Positions 1 to 11,195 are shown, counted from the stretch's first letter. The stretch: 64,000 nucleotides of DNA from Neoarius graeffei (GCF_027579695.1 NC_083582.1:4772378-4836377), one strand, 5' to 3'. Notes: a model not told the origin generated them from the letters alone. Program-made: numbers and translations.

Positions 1-1872
1 AACAGGTCTTAAAGGAACAGTCCACCGTACTTCCATAATGAAATATGCTCTTATCTGAATTGAGACGAGCTGCTCCGTACCTCTCCGAGCTTTGCGCGAC
101 CTCCCAGTCAGTCAGACGCGCTGTCACTCCTGTTAGCAATGTAGCTAGGCTCAGCATGGCCAATGGTATTTTTTGGGGCTGTAGTTAGATGCGACCAAAC
201 TTTTCCGCATTTTTCCCGTTTACATAGGTTTATATGAGCAGTGATATGAAACAAGTTCAGTTACACAAATTGAAACGTGGCGATTTTCTATGCTATGGAA
301 AGTCCGCACTATAATGACAGGCGTACTAACACCTTCTGCGCGCTTCGACAGCGCATTGATATCTGAGCTCCGTATCAATGTGCTGTCGAAGCGCGCAGAA
401 GGTGTTAGTACGCCTGTCATTATAGTGCGGACTTTCCATAGCATAGAAAATCGCTACGTTTCAATTTGTGTAACTGAACTTGTTTCATATCACTGCTCAT
501 ATAAACCTATGTAAACGGGAAAAATGCGGAAAAGTTTGGTCGCATCTAACTACAGCCCCAAAAAATACCATTGGCCATACTGAGCCTAGCTACATTGCTA
601 ACAGGAGTGACAGCGTGTCTGACTGCGTCTGACTGACTGGGAGGTCGCGCAAAGCTCGGAGAGGTACGGAGCAGCTCGTCTCAATTCAGATAAGAGCATA
701 TTTCATTATGGAAGTACGGTGGACTGTTCCTTTAAGGTGTGGAACAGTTCGGGGTCGTCACTGTCATATTTTTCATTTCTAAATTCTCCACACATTCTCT
801 ATTGGGGACAGAGGGGACACGCCCTCTTCTTCCACAGCCACGCCTTTGTAATGTGAGCAGAATGTGGTTTTGCATCGTTTTGTTGAAATCTCCCTGGAAA
901 AGACGTCGTCTTGAAGGCAGCAGTTGTTGCTTCAAAACCTCAGTGCAGATTTCTGCATTAATGCTCCATCACAGAAGTGTAAGTTACTTTTACCAAGGGC
1001 ACTGACCCAACGCCATACCATGACACACCCTGACTTTTGGACTTGTTGCTTTTTCTTCCAAAAAAGACCTGGAATACTGATTCGTCTGACCACAATACCC
1101 GTTCCCACTGTGTGATGGTCCATCCCAGACGCCTCCGAGCCCAGAGAAGTTGACGGCACTTCTGGACACAGTTAACATAAGGCTTCCTTTTTGCATAGTA
1201 AAGTTTTAACTGGTGACTGTGGATGTAACTCCGTATTGTAGCTTGATAAATGCTTTCCAAAGGAATCCTGAGCCCATGTGGTTCTATCAGCTGTATATGA
1301 ATGACAGTTCTTGATGCAGTGAGGGATCTGAAATCATGAAGGTTCAGATTAGGCTGGAGCCCTTTACACACCAAAATTCCTCCAGATTCCTTGAATGGTT
1401 TAATGACGATTTGCCCCTTAGAGGATGAAATATCCAAATCCCTTCCTATCTTTCTTTGAGGAACATTGTTCTTAAACATTTCAATCATTTTCTCACACAT
1501 TTGTCGACAAACTGGAGATCCTCAGCTCGTCTTTACTCCTCAAACACTCGGCCTTTCCTGGAGACTGATTTTGTACCAAATCATGATTACAGTCACCTGT
1601 TTCAAATCACATCATTATTTAATTGCTTTATCTCATTACTCGCCTTAAATTTCCTCCGTCCCAACTTTGTTGGAATGTGTTGCAGGACTGAAACGCAGGA
1701 ATGGATGTAAATTAACAAATGAAATGAAGTTGACCAACAAAACATGTAATATCTCCGGTTCATTCTGTCTGTAATGAAATACAAGTCAAAGTACATTTAC
1801 AAATCACTGCTTTCTTTTTTTTTTATTTGTAATTTCCATACCATCTCAATTTTTTCTAATTTGCAGTTGGAG
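1..1872 (-). mobile_element. Decayed Tc1/mariner-superfamily transposon (copy A)
   Basis: On the minus strand, 1500-958 and flanking frames read as fragments of an IS630/Tc1-type transposase: a helix-turn-helix start (MCEKMIEMFK, QRKIGRDLDIS), then QLKLYYAKRKPYVN and VLWSDES, which holds the first catalytic Asp. Frameshifts break the reading frame. The sequence is a diverged copy of the element at 11441-12560, which lies in the opposite orientation. It is interrupted by a palindromic element at 13-731 and continues left of the window. The TcMar-ISRm11 subgroup is a guess from the style of the ends; the superfamily is safe. Confidence 0.75.
13..731. mobile_element. 719-bp foldback (palindromic) element flanked by TTAA
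   Basis: Arms 13-360 and 374-731 are near-perfect reverse complements around a 13-nt centre. The right arm has a 10-bp extra piece repeating GTCTGACTGC. TTAA flanks both sides (9-12 and 732-735). The related transposon at 12411-12430 has the same flanks joined across a single TTAA, so this is a clean insertion with TTAA duplication. TTAA targets are typical of piggyBac and Kolobok elements. There is no transposase, so it is non-autonomous. Confidence 0.85.
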
Positions 1873-2103
1873 AAAATTAATCAACACCTTCTGACAGTCA
1901 GAATCCAGAATTCAGCAGAACTGTGGTCTTATTTGAGAAATCCTTTGAACGTTGAGTGTAAAACGGTGGTGTTTCATTCTCAGCATTTTTTACTTCTTTA
2001 TTATTTATCCTGATCATCAGATTTGAAGACAGGACCTGGGCTAATGGGACACAATTAAAATCATAATGAATAAACATATACACACATCTGTGGTGTGTTT
2101 CAG

Positions 2104-2263
2104 AGCAGAAGATGTTTTGGAGCACGGCTCTGACCCTGAGCTCCATCATGTGGGGTTTGGCCACGCTGTGGGCCGCTCTGCCGTTACCCTTCATCGGATG
2201 GGGTGTGTTCGACTTTGAGCCCATGCTCGTCGGCTGCACCGTCGACTACACCAGAGGAGACAG
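2104..2263 (+). CDS. rgr: RGR opsin, internal exon (TM4 to second extracellular loop)
   Basis: RGR is a retinal-binding opsin of retinal pigment epithelium and Mueller glia that binds all-trans-retinal and photoisomerises it to the 11-cis form. This exon begins after TTTCAG and ends in GACAG|GTACAT, splitting an Arg codon (phase 2). It encodes the TM4 region (WSTALTLSSIMWGLATLWAA), then GWGVFDFEP, then GCTVDYTRGDR. The last motif matches the family GTCCTLDYSKGDR loop, whose Cys makes the disulfide with TM3. The start is phase 1, so the first codon is completed by an upstream exon that is not in the window. Together with 3336-3453, 5458-5571 and 6242-6370 it forms one frame-consistent gene. 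Exons for TM1-TM3 are missing because they lie further left. Which fish paralogue this is cannot be decided here. Confidence 0.9.
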
Positions 2264-2622
2264 GTACATACATCATCAAACACTGAGTAACACACTTCAT
2301 CAAACACACCCTGATCCGGATAGATCATGTACTGTGGTCTGCATGGGATTAGCAGTTCAATACTTTTGCAAGGCACTGTATGTATGAAGTGAATCAGAGA
2401 CACTTTTGTAAATATGGCAGAAGCTTTTGGTTCATGGAAACATTTACATATTTACTCTGATGATGGATTTTCATTCTGTATACTATTACTTGTACTATCC
2501 ATCCATTTGAGTTGATCTCCAATACAAGACTAACATGTGATTCTAAACTAAAAGGCCTTGAGCTTCGAGCACATGCTGATAGTGATGTGTGGTGTGATTG
2601 AACTCTTGGTAGAGTATTCGTA

Positions 2623-3289
2623 GGGCTACGGTCACACGACAGTGCTTTGCGATGGGTTATTGATGAAAATGAGGTGTTTTGGTGGTGATGTGTACTTCGT
2701 ACAGGTGAGCTAAAGGTTGTGGTCTTCTGAGGAGACGTGGCATTTTTCATTGGAGGCATGCTTGAGGGTTTTGTTCATATCCGTGTCTGGCAGGAAAATG
2801 ATCGCTGCTCAAAGATTTCAACAATTCGTGATATCAGTGCCAACCAATCAGCGACAATCGCAAATGCATTGTCTAACCGTCGCCAAACATTTGCAGAATA
2901 TTTATGAACCCTTCACTCAACATTACGTTGAATGTAAATGCACTTTCAAGTCTTGGCGAAGGTTAGGCTACCTGTACGTGTCGGCAAGGCTCTCGCGAGC
3001 ATCAGGGATATGGATTCGAGATAAACACATCTGAAGTGGCTTGGCAAAGTTTCCCTGAGCTTCGGGAAATATTTCCAAACCCATCTGAGAGTATTCACCG
3101 CTTAGTTTGCCAACAGAAACATCACCACTGCCTGCATTGAAATTTTTCATGACGTTTTTGGCGACTCATGAGGCGGAGACGCACCAAAAAACAACTTTCA
3201 CCGTACATCACACGATTGGTGTCGATGTGACCAAATTTTCATCACCGAGTATTCGCAAACCCATCATGCGCAGTAGTGTGACCGGGGCC
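2623..3289. mobile_element. MITE in rgr intron, 3-bp GTA duplication
   Basis: Ends are inverted copies: GGGCTACGGTCACAC at the left, and GTGTGACCGGGGCC at the right. GTA occurs on both outer sides (2620-2622 and 3290-3292). No coding capacity is visible. The 3-bp target suggests a PIF/Harbinger-like parent, but this is not proven. Confidence 0.65.
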
Positions 3290-3335
3290 GTACACTGATA
3301 TCTGACACCACTATCTCCTCCTGTGTGATATTCAG

Positions 3336-3453
3336 GGGTTACATCACCTACACGGTGTCCCTCATCGTGCTGTACCTGACCTTCCCGCTCCTCGTCATGT
3401 ACTCCTCCTACTCCTCCATCCACACTTATTTCAGAAAGATCCACAACTTCAAG
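3336..3453 (+). CDS. rgr: RGR opsin, internal exon (TM5)
   Basis: The acceptor is GATATTCAG|G and the donor AAG|GTAACA. The first base completes the Arg codon of the preceding exon, then GYITYTVSLIVLYLTFPLLV follows, ending in SSIHTYFRKIHNFK. This matches RGR TM5 and the start of the third cytoplasmic loop (family pattern SSYQSIDKKFKK). The exon ends in phase 0, as the next exon requires. It is hydrophobic with no charged residues in the membrane span, as expected of TM5. Confidence 0.9.
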
Positions 3454-3898
3454 GTAACAACATTTCAAATATTCACCAACATTTTATAATAATTTTCCCT
3501 TCAGGATGTACAGCGATCAGTTAACCCCAACTCGTTTTACAATTGTACACATTTCAGAAAAAATAAGCAATTGTAATAAAGTACATAAATAAATACATAA
3601 GACTTTATTTATACGTCATCATTTACTGCAGTTAATAACAGTAAATGATGTTAAACTTTAGTGCTAATAAACCGTGTGTCCTATTAATGTTAAAGGTTTA
3701 ATTTTGCTCATTAACAAACACAAACATTTCCATTAAACAGTAGATTAAATCTAGTGGTAGTTACGTTATTAATGTTACTGATGATGTGTTAATGTTGCAG
3801 TTTATGGTTTATTCGCTAATAAACTGTGTAAGAGAGAGCGTACAGTGTACGTTATCCCAATCAGCAATAATTTGATATGAAATATTGATTTTAAAATG

Positions 3899-4072
3899 TG
3901 GTTAGTTTTTTCTTTTTTATCAGACATCTAGTTTTAGGTTTGTTTACCTGACATGTTTCGACGTACGTAACTGTCGTCTTCCTCAGAGTGTCACCGGATG
4001 TTGTTGGTGACGCGTCTTATCAGCTGATGTCTCCGAAGGCGTGACCTTCCTGTCTGGTTTGACAGGTTGGTC
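3899..4072. repeat. Left inverted terminal repeat of the Penelope-like element
   Basis: Reverse complement of 4708-4882 with few differences. Its minus strand carries the hammerhead-like core (about 3986-3950). Confidence 0.85.
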
Positions 4073-4707
4073 AATATCCACAGTGGGCAATATCCAAAGG
4101 GGCGGAACAGGTCAAGAACAACAAAACACAGAAGAAAGAGAAAAAACAAAGCAACAAACAAGAACACAGGGGAGTAGTGACATTACCATACATCAGAGGA
4201 ATAACGGAACGCATTCAAAGAGCAATGAGGAAACACAACATTAACACACCTGTCAAACCACACACAACACTCCGTCAGATCCTGGTTCATCCCAAAGACA
4301 GAATACATCCGGATAACAAATGCAACACCATATATGAGATTCCATGTCAATCATGCAATAAAACCTACATCTGAGAGACAGGAAGGAGCTTCACCACAAG
4401 GAAAAATGAACATAAAGAGTGCGAAAAGGAGACAGCTACAAGACAAACCCGAACAATAAAAGAAAAGGCACGACAGGAAAATTACAAGTCAGCCATAACA
4501 GATCACTGCAAAAGGGAAAATCACATTATGGACTGGGGGAATGCCAGAGTCATCCGCACAGAAGATAACAAACATCAGCGCTGGATCAGGGAGGCCATAG
4601 AGATCCGTAAGCGGAGCCCGAGGACCATCAACCGAGATGAGGGAGCATACATGCTCTCCCACACCTGGAGTGCCATCTTGCACGGGACGAACAGACAGTA
4701 GAAGGCG

Positions 4708-4882
4708 TGACCGACCTGTCAAACCAGACAGGAAGGCCACGCCTTCGGAAACATCAGCTGATAAGATGCGTCACCAACAACATCCGGTGACACTCTGAGG
4801 AAGACGGCAGTTACGTACGTCGAAACATGTCAGGTAAACAAACCTAAAACTAGATGTCTGATAAAAAAGAAAAAACTAACCA
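4708..4882. repeat. Right inverted terminal repeat of the Penelope-like element
   Basis: Reverse complement of 3899-4072. On the + strand it has CTGAGGA (4795-4801), a GACG/CGTC pairing and GAAACATGTC (4822-4831), resembling a type-I hammerhead ribozyme core. Confidence 0.85.
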
Positions 4883-5457
4883 TATCTAATATAGGACATA
4901 ATGAACGTAATCGAGTGATTTTAAAATGATTTATTGCTTCCTCTAATGACGTGGTCCATAGTAACGGTCTGTTATACGCAGTAAGAGTTCTACAGAAATA
5001 ACAGACCGCTGAACGCTGGAACTGACCAACCAGAACAGAGATTCCAAATACAAATAATTAAAAAAAAAAAAACGAATGGATCCTCAGCTATATGTATTGT
5101 ATTTAACAAAGTAAACTTATACATGTGTGTACAAATGAAAACATAAAAATTAAAAAACACAAAAATGATCCAATTTAATTTATTCAACTTAAACGTAGGC
5201 TCATCTATCAATAGTTTATAAAATAATCATTTATTCATGATGTATTTTAATTTTTTACATAATTATTCATTCATGATTTATTTTAATTTGCTTTTCATTT
5301 TATTTTAAAACAATTTATTCATGATTCATTTCAATTTATGCTGCATTTTAAAATATTTTTATCCTTTCTAATTAATTAATATATTAATTCGTAAGTTTGT
5401 TTTTTACAGATTTATTCACATTTTACATAGAGACGTGTGTGTGTGTGTGTGTGTAAG

Positions 5458-5571
5458 TTTAACACAGGTCTGCCTGTAAAGACGTTGCTTCTCTTCTGGG
5501 GTCCGTATGTTATCGTGTGTGTGTATGCCTTCTTCGAGGACCCTAAGGTCTTATCACCGAAATTCAGAATG
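5458..5571 (+). CDS. rgr: RGR opsin, internal exon (TM6)
   Basis: The exon encodes FNTGLPVKTLLLFWGPYVIV, then CVYAFFEDPKVLSPKFRM, in phase 0 at both ends; the donor is ATG|GTACAG. It matches the RGR TM6 segment (family: FNTGLPVKTLLFCWGPYGIL and VENATLVSPKLRM). The acceptor is unusual: a (GT)n run at 5435-5454 followed by AAG directly precedes the exon, so there is no ordinary pyrimidine tract next to the splice site. Confidence 0.92.
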
Positions 5572-5706
5572 GTACAGGAACCTTCAACACACACACACTT
5601 GCATGCATGCAATGAAGTAGTTTGTTTTCTCCACTCCACTCAGATTAAAACCCTGTCAAAAATAAAATAAAATTTAAATAATGCATATGTAATAATAATA
5701 ATAATA

Positions 5707-6082
5707 GGGGCGGCACGGTGGTGTAGTGGTTAGCGCTGTCGCCTCACAGCAAGAAGGTCCGGGTTCGAGCCCCGTGGCCGGCGAGGGCCTTTCTGTGCGG
5801 AGTTTGCATGTTCTCCCCGTGTCCGCGTGGGTTTCCTCCGGGTGCTCCGGTTTCCCCCACAGTCCAAAGACATGCAGGTTAGGTTAACTGGTGACTCTAA
5901 ATTGAGCGTAGGTGTGAATGTGAGTGTGAATGGTTGTCTGTGTCTATGTGTCAGCCCTGTGATGACCTGGTGACTTGTCCAGGGTGAACCCCGCCTTTCA
6001 CCCGTAGTCAGCTGGGATAGGCTCCAGCTTGCCTGCGACCCTGTAGAACAGGATAAAGCAGCTAGAGGTAATGAGATGAGAT
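5707..6082 (+). mobile_element. tRNA-derived SINE (V-SINE-like), copy 1
   Basis: A tRNA-like head (GGTGTAGTGGTTAGCGCTG as A box, GGGTTCGAGCCCC as B box) is followed by the body GTGGGTTTCCTCCGGGTGCT and a tail ending in GATGAGAT. The flanking duplication lies inside an ATAATA microsatellite. It resembles the DANA/HE1-type V-SINE superfamily. It sits in the last rgr intron. Confidence 0.9.
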
Positions 6083-6241
6083 AATAATAATAATAATAAT
6101 ATCCTTTTATTAAAAATAGTCAGTGTTATGAAGGAAAGAGCAATCATCTCCAGGACACATATTCTTACAAAAAAAAAGTTTATTATTAAAAATAAAGAGA
6201 AAATTGTCCATCTGTGTGAACATGTCCTGTTTTTCTCGCAG

Positions 6242-6370
6242 GTCCTCCCCGTTCTCGCTAAACTGTCTCCCATCTCCAATGCTTGTCTGTACGCATACGG
6301 TAACGAGTTTTACCGAGGAGGAATCTGGGAGTTCCTGACAGGACAGAGACAGGCAGAGAAGAAGAAATAA
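6242..6370 (+). CDS. rgr: RGR opsin, last coding exon (TM7, C-terminus, stop)
   Basis: After TTTTCTCGCAG the exon encodes VLPVLAKLSPISNACLYAYG, then NEFYRGGIWEFL, a short basic tail and TAA. The Lys at 6257-6259 in VLAK is the chromophore Schiff-base lysine of TM7. NACLY replaces the NPxxY of visual opsins, as is usual in RGR. The short tail without a long phosphorylation-rich C-terminus also fits RGR. The family's usual length is about 290-300 residues, and the four exons here account for roughly the last 170. The 3' UTR follows, with a polyadenylation signal at 6643. Confidence 0.93.
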   Translation, partial: VLPVLAKLSPISNACLYAYGNEFYRGGIWEFLTGQRQAEKKK

Positions 6371-6642
6371 AAGTGCAGTGGTGTGTTCGGTTCATCAGGA
6401 GAGGGTGAACTCAGTGAAGACACGAGGCTACGTTTACAGATCGGGTCTGAATTCTATAATCTGATGTGTATGTATAATGTTCTCACATTCATCTGCTGTA
6501 TCCGTGTAAGCAATAAACCAGGAAGTGAAAAGATCAGGGGCGTGAGGCGGGGCAGTGACGTTGAAGATTACATGGAGATAGGAGAAGAAGAAGAAGAAGA
6601 AGAAGAAGAGCTGTATTTATATTCACACGCTGCCTTTAAGTC

Positions 6643-6648
6643 AATAAA
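6643..6648 (+). promoter_or_regulatory. Candidate rgr polyadenylation signal
   Basis: AATAAA about 275 bases after the rgr stop. A weaker alternative is the AATAAA near 6510. A (GAA)n run lies between them. Confidence 0.5.
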
Positions 6649-6669
6649 TGTGTCCTGATTTATTCAAGC

Positions 6670-8296
6670 TGCATTTTCTTCTTCTTCTTAAAAACATTTA
6701 CGCACTAAAACAATCATCCCAAACCTCAGTCAGCATCATCTACAGACTTCACGGAGTTTAATTCCTTACAGAAATGTTAATACGCCAGTCTGTTTCGATT
6801 ATATAAACAAATCAGTCTTCAGTACAGGTGATGTCTCACCAACACAGTGTCGAGTTTTCATGAAACTTCACACATGTAATATTTATGGCATTCTGTGAAT
6901 AAGCCCTATGTTTCATACAAACAGACCATTAGGAAGCGCTGTAACGAAATATTGCTTTTTTTCAGGGAGAAATTTACAGAGAAACTTCAAATGTGTACAG
7001 TAGCTCACAGTAACTAAATAACTTTTCTTAAAATTAGCAATGCCAGGCCATTTTTAAATCTAGTTGTGATCAAGGAGTGTGGCATATCAAAAGAGAGAGT
7101 ATGAAGTTCTGAATTCAAAACTGGTTTTATTTTTCCCCTCGGTTAAATAGAACAGAAGTTAGAGCTGTTTGAAATTTTCACTTTTTTGAAATTAATTTTT
7201 TTTTTCCCTGTCAGCCTTATTCAGCTGCTTCCAGCATTATACTTCCATCTTGAGAAAGTAAAGTAAAGCACCTTCAGGAGCAAGTATTGTGCCCAAAACA
7301 CCTCTCAATTGCTCAGAGTTTAAAAATAACCTTTTGCTGCAGTATTTTTTATTTATTTTGAAATTGAATTGCATTATTTGTATAGTGAGACGGCGTAAAC
7401 TACTCAAATCAATTTCAACAACTGAGCAGTGGCATGAGCAGAACTGATGATTGTAGGTACTTTGCTGGCCATCGTACCGGATCATTCAAACCCAACTAAA
7501 GATCATTAAGGATAATAACAATCTACATAAATTCCTTTTAAAGTATTAAAGTATTAAATCTGTCCTCTCTTACTGTATTCTCTTCTCTACAACTTGTCTA
7601 ATTGCCATACAAACGCTTCTTATTGCATGTGATGGCACAACAAGGCAAAAGGTGACAGCACAGTTCCACATGTTACTTCTCAGAGGGCGGCGCTCAAAAG
7701 CGCTATGTATTACATGTTTCTAATCAAATGTGACTTCTTCAGAACAATATGATTAACATCGCTGAACCTTCTCTTTTTTCTCTGTCCTCCAGAATCCAAT
7801 ATTTTTATTGTTTTCCATAGAAGAATGCACATCTATTGACCATGACTTGAACTTCCGCTGTCTCTGGCCGGCTTCCGGTTTGACCAAAAGTACTGCGAAA
7901 AGGCCCACCAGGGGTCATGATTGTTCCCCACCTTTGGTATCGATTTCGGCCAGTGTCGACCAATAGAAAGCTAGCTAGAGTCTAATGTTACAGGGGTAGT
8001 ATGTCATCAGCTTTCGACCAAAATCTAACATGGCCATGGCCAGCAGTTTCACAATCAACATTCAGAAGATCGCCATGTCAAAAGTAATCAGTATTGTGCA
8101 AATCTGAGTGTATATTCTGAAAATTCAGGGGTTTTTTTCCTGTAAAATACCCAACTCTTGTGAAGCTGAATATATTTTTATGTTGGTACATGGCAATCAA
8201 AAATTTTCAATTTACGATGTAAACGGATAGGCGCTTCTCGCACAGCAAGTGCTGCTTGCATTGCTAATAAAATATCACTTTGATAACTTCTATAAT
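6670..8296. other. Intergenic stretch, no gene recognised
   Basis: AT-rich, no conserved ORF, no clear terminal repeats. Nothing in it could be assigned to a known family by eye. Confidence 0.5.
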
Positions 8297-10330
8297 AGAC
8301 TGCAGTCAGACTGCACAGAGACTGCAGTCAGACTGCACAGAAACTGCACAGAGACTGCAGTCAGACTGCACAGAGACTGCAGTCAGACTGCACAGAGACT
8401 GCACAGAGACTGCAGCGAGACTGCACAGAGACTGCAGAGAGACTGCAGCGAGACTGCACAGAGACTGCAGTGAGACTGCACAGAGACTGCAGTGAGACTG
8501 CACAGAGACTGCAGTGAGACTGCACAGAGACTGCAGTGAGACTGCACAGAGACTGCAGTGAGACTGCACAGAGACTGCAGAGAGACTGCACAGAGACTGC
8601 AGTCAGACTGCACAGAGACTGCAGCGAGACTGCACAGAGACTGCAGCGAGACTGCACAGAGACTGCAGCGAGACTGCAGTCAGACTGCAGTCAGACTGCA
8701 GTGAGACTGCAGTCAGACTGCAGTGAGACTGCACAGAAACTGCAGTGAGACTGCACAGAGACTGCAGCCAGACTGCACAGAGACTGCAGCCAGACTGCAC
8801 AGAGACTGCAGCCAGACTGCACAGAAACTGCAGCGAGACTGCACAGTAACTGCAGTCAGACTGCACAGAAACTGCAGTCAGACTGCACAGAGACTGCAGT
8901 CAGACTGCACAGAGACTGCAGTCAGACTGCACAGAGACTGCAGCGAGACTGCACAGAGACTGCAGCGAGACTGCACAGAGACTGCACAGAGACTGCACAG
9001 AGACTGCAGTGAGACTGCACAGAGACTGCAGAGAGACTGCACAGAGACTGCAGCGAGACTGCACAGAGACTGCACAGAGACTGCACAGAGACTGCAGCGA
9101 GACTGCACAGAAACTGCAGCAAGACTGCACAGACACTGCAGTGAGACTGCAGTGAGACTGCACAGAGACTGCAGTGAGACTGCACAGAAACTGCAGTGAG
9201 ACTGCACAGAGACTGCAGTCAGACTGCACAGAGACTGCATCGAGACTGCACAGAAACTGCAGCGAGACTGCACAGAGACTGCAGTCAGACTGCACAGAGA
9301 CTGCAGTGAGACTGCACTCAGACTGCACAGAGACTGCAGTGAGACTGCACAGAGACTGCACAGAGACTGCAGTGAGACTGCAGAGAGACTGCAGAGAGAC
9401 TGCAGTGAGACTGCACAGAGACTGCAGTCAGACTGCACAGAGACTGCAGCGAGACTGCACAGAACCTGCAGTGAGACTGCACAGAGACTGCAGCGAGACT
9501 GCACAGAGACTGCAGCGAGACTGCACAGAAACTGCAGTGAGACTGCACAGAGACTGCAGTGAGACTGCAGTGAGACTGCACAGAGACTGCAGTCAGACTG
9601 CACAGAGACTGCACAGAGACTGCAGTCAGACTGCACAGAGACTGCAGCGAGACTGCACAGAAACTGCAGTGAGACTGCACAGTGACTGCAGTCAGACTGC
9701 ACAGAGACTGCAGCGAGACTGCACAGAGACTGCAGCGAGACTGCACAGAGACTGCAGTCAGACTGCACAGAGACTGCAGTCAGACTGCACAGAGACTGCA
9801 GCGAGACTGCACAGAGACTGCAGTGAGACTGCACAGTGACTGCAGTCAGACTGCACAGAGACTGCAGCGAGACTGCACAGAGACTGCAGCGAGACTGCAC
9901 AGAGACTGCAGTCAGACTGCACAGAGACTGCAGTCAGACTGCACAGAGACTGCAGCGAGACTGCACAGAGACTGCAGTGAGACTGCACAGTGACTGCAGT
10001 CAGACTGCACAGAGACTGCAGCGAGACTGCACAGAGACTGCAGCGAGACTGCACAGAAACTGCAGTGAGACTGCATAGAGACTGCAGTCAGACTGCACAG
10101 AGACTGCAGCGAGACTGCACAGAGACTGCAGCGAGACTGCACAGAAACTGCAGCGAGACTGCACAGAGACTGCAGTCAGACTGCGCAGAGACTGCACAGA
10201 GACTGCAGTGAGACTGCACAGAGACTACAGTGAGACTACAGTGAGACTGCACAGAGACTACAGTGAGACTACAGTGAGACTGCACAGAGACTGCAGTGAG
10301 ACTGCACAGAGACTGCACAGAGACTACACA
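8297..10330. repeat. 2-kb satellite/minisatellite, 11- and 22-bp units with 154-bp higher-order repeat
   Basis: Every unit is a variant of AGACTGCACAG or AGACTGCAGYG, pairing into 22-bp dimers such as ACTGCACAGAGACTGCAGCG. CTGCAG recurs throughout. Between about 9680 and 10145 a seven-dimer block repeats at 154-bp spacing (starts near 9682, 9836 and 9990). The consensus has no stop codons in several frames, which creates long spurious ORFs on both strands. The right end (10220-10330) degrades to ACTACAGTGAG variants. Confidence 0.95.
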
Positions 10331-10818
10331 TTATCATTTTAAAGTGACTCATACCACAGCGCTTCTCTGAATAGTTTAATCCCCGTGTTCAAGCTCTCTG
10401 CTTAGCATTTTTAGCCCTGTGAGATTATTAGCAAGTAAACAACATTCCACTGTGTGTGGATTAGTTTGGATCACACACACTTCCCTAACATGGTTTTCTG
10501 TCCCACACTGAACAGATTGTGTACAATGAGAACTTTGGAAATGACTCTGTGAAAGTTAGTGTCATATTTAGCCTATAGACTGTGATATACATTCAGTAGC
10601 TAGTTTTCTATGCTAGATACAGCCACTTGCCAGATTAGACAGTTTAACTGATATTTACTTACGTAATTAAAGTAATTTTATTTACTCAGGTGGATCAAAA
10701 TCAGATGAGAAAACAGTGGTTCAATGAACAGCCACGATTAGCAAACTAGCAACAAGAAACATTATGAGAATAAATGAAAATGAAATAGCATGTGAAAATG
10801 TCAACGTAGCTGCTAATT
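10331..10818. other. Intergenic stretch, nothing recognised
   Basis: AT-rich sequence between the satellite and a SINE, with no ORF or repeat structure identified. Confidence 0.5.
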
Positions 10819-11195
10819 CTCATCTCGTCTCATTATCTCTAGCCGCTTTATCCTGTTCTACAGGGTCGCAGACAAGCTGGAGCCTATCCCAGCTGACTAC
10901 GGGGGAAAGGTGGGGTACACCCTGGACAAGTCGCCAGGTCATCACAGGGCTGACACATAGACACAGACAACCATTCACACTCACATTCACACCTACGGTC
11001 AATTTAGAGTCACCAGTTAACCTAACCTGCATGTCTTTGGACTGTGGGGGAAACCGGAGCACCCGGAGGAAACCCACGCGGACACGGGGAGAACATGCAA
11101 ACTCCGCACAGAAAGGCCCTCGCCGGCCCCGGGGCTCGAACCCGGACCTTCTTGCTGTGAGGCGACAGCGCTAACCACTACACCACCGTGCCACC
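10819..11195 (-). mobile_element. tRNA-derived SINE, copy 2
   Basis: Same family as 5707-6082, reverse orientation, full length, with a target duplication TAGCTGCTAATT on both sides (10807-10818 and 11196-11207). Confidence 0.92.

Larger units (their letters stand above)
3899..4882 (+). mobile_element. Penelope-like retroelement fragment with inverted terminal repeats
   Basis: Arms 3899-4072 and 4708-4882 are inverted copies of each other. Between them the + strand reads through a 5'-truncated GIY-YIG endonuclease region: PYIRGITERIQRAMRKHNI, RQILVHPKDRI, NTIYEIPCQSCNKTYI, then a stop, then ETGRSFTTRKNEH. The stop (TGA, 4372-4374) sits at the Gly of the YIG motif. GIY-YIG nucleases and pseudo-LTRs that can be inverted are hallmarks of Penelope-like elements. 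The RT part is absent. The element sits in an rgr intron. Confidence 0.8.

Noticed and set aside
1-2103. Earlier rgr exons (TM1-TM3)
   Set aside because: Searched for; the region is filled by a Tc1/mariner copy and its palindromic insert, so they must lie further left.
5707-5790. tRNA gene-like A and B boxes (also in the other SINE copies)
   Set aside because: They are the heads of SINEs; the cloverleaf is not kept and body sequence and target duplications follow.
8306-10318. Long ORFs on both strands (up to 340 residues, rich in CSL and AVS)
   Set aside because: They are products of a stop-free 22-bp satellite and appear in several frames on both strands.
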